A stretch of DNA of 7,900 nt from Clostridia bacterium (GTDB lineage Bacteria > Bacillota > Clostridia > TANB77 > UBA1234): the NCBI GenBank assembly GCA_900753135.1, contig CAADXZ010000172.1, positions 1 through 7,900 of the forward strand, read 5' to 3'. A program made the translations under genes and the position numbers. This document shows positions 5,000 to 7,900 of the stretch, one piece after another. The notes under the pieces are model-generated. The model had not been told where the DNA came from, did no database searches, and saw nothing but the letters and a program-made list of their open reading frames with translations. The stretch's first letter is position 1, and every line of letters starts with the position of its first letter.

Positions 5000-6898
5000 C
5001 TAAACATATTTATTTAAGGTTTCATTTAATTCTTCCCATTCAGACATTTTTTCATCTATGCTTTTTTGTACTTCTTTTATTTTTTCTTGTATTTTGGTTA
5101 ATTCCAAATAATCAGAACATATTTCTTCTTTTAGCATTTCATTATTTAAAGTTTCTATCTCATCTTCCTTACCTGATATTTCTTCCTCAATTTTTGAAAT
5201 CTTATTTTTCAATTTATTGATTTCTTTTTTGACAAAATATTCATTTACCTTTGGCTTAGTTTCTTTTTGAATCTTCTCCTCTATCTCTTGGTCTTCTTCG
5301 GCTCTTTTCTCTGAATATTCTTCATAATTTCCATCAAAATATGTTACATTTCCATTTTCGAATATTAATAATGAGTCTGCAATTTTATTCACAAAGTATC
5401 TATCATGAGACACAAAAATTAATGTACCTTCATATTCCTTCAAGATATTTTCTAAGCTTTCCTTTCCTATTATATCCAAGTGATTTGTAGGTTCATCAAG
5501 TAACATTAGATTTGGACCTCTTTTAAATATTTCGCAAAGTTTAAGTCGTACCTTTTCACCACCAGACAAAACCTCAATTTCTTTAAAAACATCTTCTCCT
5601 GTAAATAAAAAAGATGCCAAAGCACTTCTAACCTCTCTATCATTAAGTGCAGGAAACTTACTTTGAAATTCGTCAAATATCGTATTTTTACTGTTTGAAA
5701 ATGCAAGTTCTTGGTCAAAATACTCTTTTTCAACATTATAGCCAAACTCAAATTTTCCAGATATCTCTTTTACTTTTCCCATAAGCGTTTTTAATAAAGT
5801 CGATTTTCCAATTCCGTTTGCTCCAATAATAGCAAGCTTTTGTCCTTTCAAAACATCAAACGAAACTTTTGCAAGAACATTATCATATCCAATTTCCAAA
5901 TTCTTAACACTTAAAACATTTTTTCCACTTTCTTTTTTCAGTGTAAAGTTAGTGTGAAAAGTTCTCATATCATATCTGTTTGGCTCTTCTACTTTTACCA
6001 TTCTTTCAACTTGTTTTAATTTTGAAAGGGCCATTTTTGCCTTAGTTGGTTTATACCTAAATCTATCTGCAATAGCTGTTAATCTTTTAATCTCCTTTTG
6101 TTGAAATTCAAAATCTTTTAATTGCTTTTCGTAATTCATTCTTTTTTGAATTTCAAAAGCAGAATAATTTCCTTTATATTCTGTAACCGCAGCATATTCT
6201 ATTTCATATACCTTATTTATAATCTTATTCAAAAACATTCTATCATGAGATACAATTACAATAGCCTTAGGATAGTTTTTTAAATAACCTTCGAGCCACT
6301 CTATAGTTTCAATATCTAGATGGTTAGTAGGCTCATCAAGCAAAAGTATATCTGGCTTGCTGATTAAAAGTTTTATAAAAGCAATTCGTGTTTTTTGACC
6401 ACCAGAAAATTCACTAATTCTTTTTTGTTCATCATCAGCCAAAAAACCAAACTTGCGAATTATAGTTTGATATTCTTTTTTATATGTATATCCGCCAATT
6501 AGCTCATACTTATCCCTTGCAGATGTATACGCCTCAATTAGTTTTTCATCAGTACTTTGCTTTAATTTATCTTCTAATACTTTAATTTTTTCTTCCAACT
6601 CAATAATCGGTTTGTACGCTTTTAAGACTTCGTCAAGAAGTGTATTACTCTCGTTAAATTCAATTTGCCTTAAATATCCTATTACAGGATTTCCTTGTTT
6701 AAATACATTAAACTTTTCTTCTCCAATTCCTTCCTCAAGCATATCATTATTTATAATTGCATTCAGTAGAGTAGTCTTTCCAGCACCATTTCTACCAACA
6801 ATTGCAACTTTATCTTTTTCTTTAATTTCAATATCTATCTCTTCAAGTATCGTATCAGCACCGTATGAAACAGCACCATTTACTATTCTATAATTCAT
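5000..6898 (-). CDS. ABC-F family ATPase with two nucleotide-binding domains (YdiF/Uup-like)
   Basis: ABC-F proteins have two ATPase domains and no membrane part; they bind the ribosomal E site and adjust translation. In this 632-residue protein, domain 1 has Walker A GRNGAGKTT (35-43), FSGGQ (164-168), LLLDEPTNHLD (185-195) and His218. Domain 2 has GANGIGKST (359-367), LSGGE (444-448) and LMLLDEPTNHLD (464-475). The linker, about residues 240-325, is rich in basic residues and carries KPTKAKMALSKLKQ, as in YdiF-like members. Residues from about 550 to 630 are strongly heptad-like and form a C-terminal coiled coil like that of Uup/YdiF. The normal linker length and coiled coil argue for a housekeeping factor, not an antibiotic-resistance type. 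An AAGGA site (6911-6915) lies 12 bases upstream, somewhat far. No separate promoter is convincing in the 70-base gap upstream, so it probably shares the operon promoter. Confidence 0.93.
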   Translation of the reverse strand: MNYRIVNGAVSYGADTILEEIDIEIKEKDKVAIVGRNGAGKTTLLNAIINNDMLEEGIGEEKFNVFKQGNPVIGYLRQIEFNESNTLLDEVLKAYKPIIELEEKIKVLEDKLKQSTDEKLIEAYTSARDKYELIGGYTYKKEYQTIIRKFGFLADDEQKRISEFSGGQKTRIAFIKLLISKPDILLLDEPTNHLDIETIEWLEGYLKNYPKAIVIVSHDRMFLNKIINKVYEIEYAAVTEYKGNYSAFEIQKRMNYEKQLKDFEFQQKEIKRLTAIADRFRYKPTKAKMALSKLKQVERMVKVEEPNRYDMRTFHTNFTLKKESGKNVLSVKNLEIGYDNVLAKVSFDVLKGQKLAIIGANGIGKSTLLKTLMGKVKEISGKFEFGYNVEKEYFDQELAFSNSKNTIFDEFQSKFPALNDREVRSALASFLFTGEDVFKEIEVLSGGEKVRLKLCEIFKRGPNLMLLDEPTNHLDIIGKESLENILKEYEGTLIFVSHDRYFVNKIADSLLIFENGNVTYFDGNYEEYSEKRAEEDQEIEEKIQKETKPKVNEYFVKKEINKLKNKISKIEEEISGKEDEIETLNNEMLKEEICSDYLELTKIQEKIKEVQKSIDEKMSEWEELNETLNKYV

Positions 6899-6968
6899 CT
6901 CTTATATCAATCCTTATCATTTTTTGTAAATACAATTCAAATTTTATTACACATAACAAATATCATTA

Positions 6969-7448
6969 CTAAAGACTTTCTTTATCACTAGCAGCAATTG
7001 TGTCTTCCTGCATTTTATATATTTCTTCTCTTGAAAATTGCTTATGATAATCCACATAATCTTGTTTTAAAATCATTGTTACAGTGTTATTCTCTAACTC
7101 TATGTTGGAATATATATTACTTATATCAGATGTTTTTTTAATTCCATCATAATATTTTTTGGCATCATCATCTGAAGCACATTCCTCGACAATTTCTATT
7201 CTATACACATCTCCAGATTCATCAAACAAATATTTAAACGTAGTTGTTTCATCATTTGAACGAGCAACCAGAATTATATCATTATCGCCACTAGTCAATT
7301 GATATGTATACTTTTCTTTTTCGTCTTGTGTATTATTATTTGTTTTACTATCATTTGTTGAAAAATATTTACTATACACGCCACTCACAACATATGCAAA
7401 TATCATCACAATCATTAAAATAAGAATTATTTTTGTACCTTTATTCAT
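6969..7448 (-). CDS. Membrane-anchored protein of unknown function, extracytoplasmic domain (159 aa)
   Basis: I do not recognise this family. The protein begins MNKGTK and has one hydrophobic helix at about residues 7-25 (IILILMIVMIFAYVVSGVY). A polar, Asn/Ser/Thr/Asp/Glu-rich linker to about residue 45 follows, then a soluble acidic domain of roughly 110 residues with alternating beta-like stretches. There is no cysteine after the helix, so it is not a lipoprotein. It is probably an N-terminal signal-anchor with the domain outside. A longer frame starts at 7472, but I chose 7446-7448 because GGAGG (7456-7460) sits seven bases before it, and because the longer version would put its start inside or beyond that ribosome site. 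It is the first gene of the operon, 70 bases ahead of the ABC-F gene, and has a strong promoter. Confidence 0.78.
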   Translation of the reverse strand: MNKGTKIILILMIVMIFAYVVSGVYSKYFSTNDSKTNNNTQDEKEKYTYQLTSGDNDIILVARSNDETTTFKYLFDESGDVYRIEIVEECASDDDAKKYYDGIKKTSDISNIYSNIELENNTVTMILKQDYVDYHKQFSREEIYKMQEDTIAASDKESL

Positions 7449-7514
7449 AAAACATCCTCCAAATATAAACAATTAAGAAAATGAAAATTTCTCACATAAA
7501 TCTATCATTTCGTA

Positions 7515-7543
7515 ATTATACTACTCAATAAACCATTTGGCAA
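7515..7543 (-). promoter_or_regulatory. Sigma-A promoter of the membrane protein / ABC-F / cyclo-ligase operon
   Basis: On the minus strand, TTGCCA (7538-7543) and a perfect TATAAT (7515-7520) are separated by 17 bases. Initiation is expected near 7508, giving a leader of about 60 bases. With no terminator seen in the gaps at 6899-6968 or 4986-4999, it likely drives all three genes down to the hairpin at 4363-4430. Confidence 0.86.
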
Positions 7544-7606
7544 GAAATAGGCATAAACAGTATATTTATCAAATTAGGAATAATAAGGTGTACAATTTGC
7601 TGGTTA

Positions 7607-7629
7607 TGGAGCACACTGTGCTCCACTAC
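7607..7629 (-). repeat. REP-like hairpin with GTAG head, unit 1
   Basis: TGGAGCACA and TGTGCTCCA are perfectly complementary around a single C (7607-7625). On the minus strand GTAG (7626-7629) directly precedes the stem, the arrangement known for bacterial REP sequences. Confidence 0.6.
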
Positions 7630-7705
7630 GAAAGGTTACAAAAACGAATTAGAAACCGAATTTCAATTTGCACAATTTTAAAATAATACTGCATAAAGTG
7701 GTTCA

Positions 7706-7728
7706 TGGAGCACACTGTGCTCCGCTAC
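7706..7728 (-). repeat. REP-like hairpin with GTAG head, unit 2
   Basis: Same stem as unit 1 except that the outermost plus-strand base is G in place of A (7724), giving a T-G mismatch that still wobbles in RNA. The minus-strand GTAG is at 7725-7728. Confidence 0.6.
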
Positions 7729-7804
7729 GAATGGTTACAAAAACAAATTAGAAACCGAATTTCAATTTGCACAATTTTAAAATAATACTGCATAATGTGA
7801 TTTA

Positions 7805-7827
7805 TGGAGCACAGCGTGCTCCACTAC
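7805..7827 (-). repeat. REP-like hairpin with GTAG head, unit 3
   Basis: TGGAGCAC pairs with GTGCTCCA around the loop AGC. The two changes from unit 1 (CT to GC) fall in the loop, so eight base pairs survive. The minus-strand GTAG is at 7824-7827, although the bases beyond it have diverged. Confidence 0.6.
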
Positions 7828-7900
7828 AAAAACTACAAAAAAATTAGAAACCGAATTTCAATTTGCACAATTTTAAAATAATACTGCATAAAGTGGTTCA

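Larger units (their letters stand above)
7606..7900. repeat. Tandem array of 99/99/96-base units with palindromes, open at the right edge
   Basis: Three head-to-tail units start at 7606, 7705 and 7804, and base 7900 is the first base of a fourth. Each has (a) a hairpin followed by CTAC, (b) a variable stretch of about 20 bases with a 3-base deletion in unit 3, (c) an invariant 50-base core at 7647-7696, 7746-7795 and 7842-7891, and (d) a short variable tail. The core contains the palindrome ATTTTAAAAT. No plausible gene or terminator T-run accompanies the hairpins. This array accounts for most of the 400-plus gene-free bases upstream of the operon promoter. It could be a REP-like mobile repeat, a tandem binding-site array or a structured RNA; the sequence does not decide. 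Confidence 0.93.

Noticed and set aside
5000..6898. ABC-F gene as an antibiotic-resistance determinant
   Set aside because: The ordinary linker length, C-terminal coiled coil and company of a folate gene fit a housekeeping YdiF/Uup-like factor better than a ribosome-protection resistance protein.
7449..7472. Upstream ATG at 7472 as the start of the membrane-anchored protein
   Set aside because: The GGAGG at 7456-7460 lies downstream of that ATG and is correctly spaced only for the ATG at 7448.
7606..7827. Hairpins as intrinsic terminators
   Set aside because: No T-run follows the stem on either strand.
7606..7885. Small ORFs of 26, 26 and 25 codons (MEHTVL-, MEHTVL-, MEHSVL-), one in each tandem unit
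   Set aside because: Frame is kept because unit lengths and the 3-base deletion are multiples of three. But none has a ribosome site, and the opposite strand of the unit has an ORF of about the same length, so chance is the simpler explanation.
7606..7900. CRISPR array
   Set aside because: The conserved core is 50 bases, too long for a usual CRISPR repeat, and the intervening segments are near-identical rather than unique spacers.

Overview
The window looks like a low-GC Bacillota (Firmicutes) chromosome, most likely a clostridium. Most genes run at about 25-30% GC in the lines I counted by hand. Start codons are preceded by purine-rich Shine-Dalgarno sites such as GGAGG and AGGAGG, and several promoters are close to the sigma-A consensus with 17-base spacers. 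A genus cannot be named from this sequence. I saw no rRNA, tRNA, CRISPR array, transposase or integrase.

Layout, left to right. (1) Positions 1-1573, minus strand: a two-gene ABC-2 exporter operon of the YtrB/BcrA type. It has an ATPase followed by an overlapping permease that runs off the left edge. Its promoter carries a perfect 14-base palindrome over the expected transcription start, a likely GntR (YtrA-type) operator, but no regulator gene is visible. (2) Positions 1680-3837: a compositionally distinct islet of about 40-50% GC. It contains a soluble FtsH-like gene on the plus strand and a basic 163-residue orphan on the minus strand. The two converge on one shared hairpin terminator, and each has its own near-consensus promoter. 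The FtsH-like protein keeps all metalloprotease ligands but has lost the membrane anchor, sensor-1 asparagine and both arginine fingers. (3) Positions 3884-4310, plus strand: a single Nudix hydrolase, probably an Ap4A hydrolase. (4) Positions 4443-7543, minus strand: a likely operon of a membrane-anchored unknown protein, a duplicated-ATPase ABC-F protein and 5-formyltetrahydrofolate cyclo-ligase, ending at a long hairpin shared with the Nudix gene. (5) Positions 7606-7900: a tandem array of 99/99/96-base units, each with a perfect hairpin next to an invariant CTAC (GTAG on the minus strand), continuing past the right edge.

The ABC-F, cyclo-ligase and Nudix genes look like ordinary core functions (ribosome-associated factor, folate salvage, nucleotide clean-up). 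The accessory content is the FtsH-like/orphan islet and the palindromic tandem array. These two are the best candidates for something undescribed. Their functions cannot be settled from this sequence alone.
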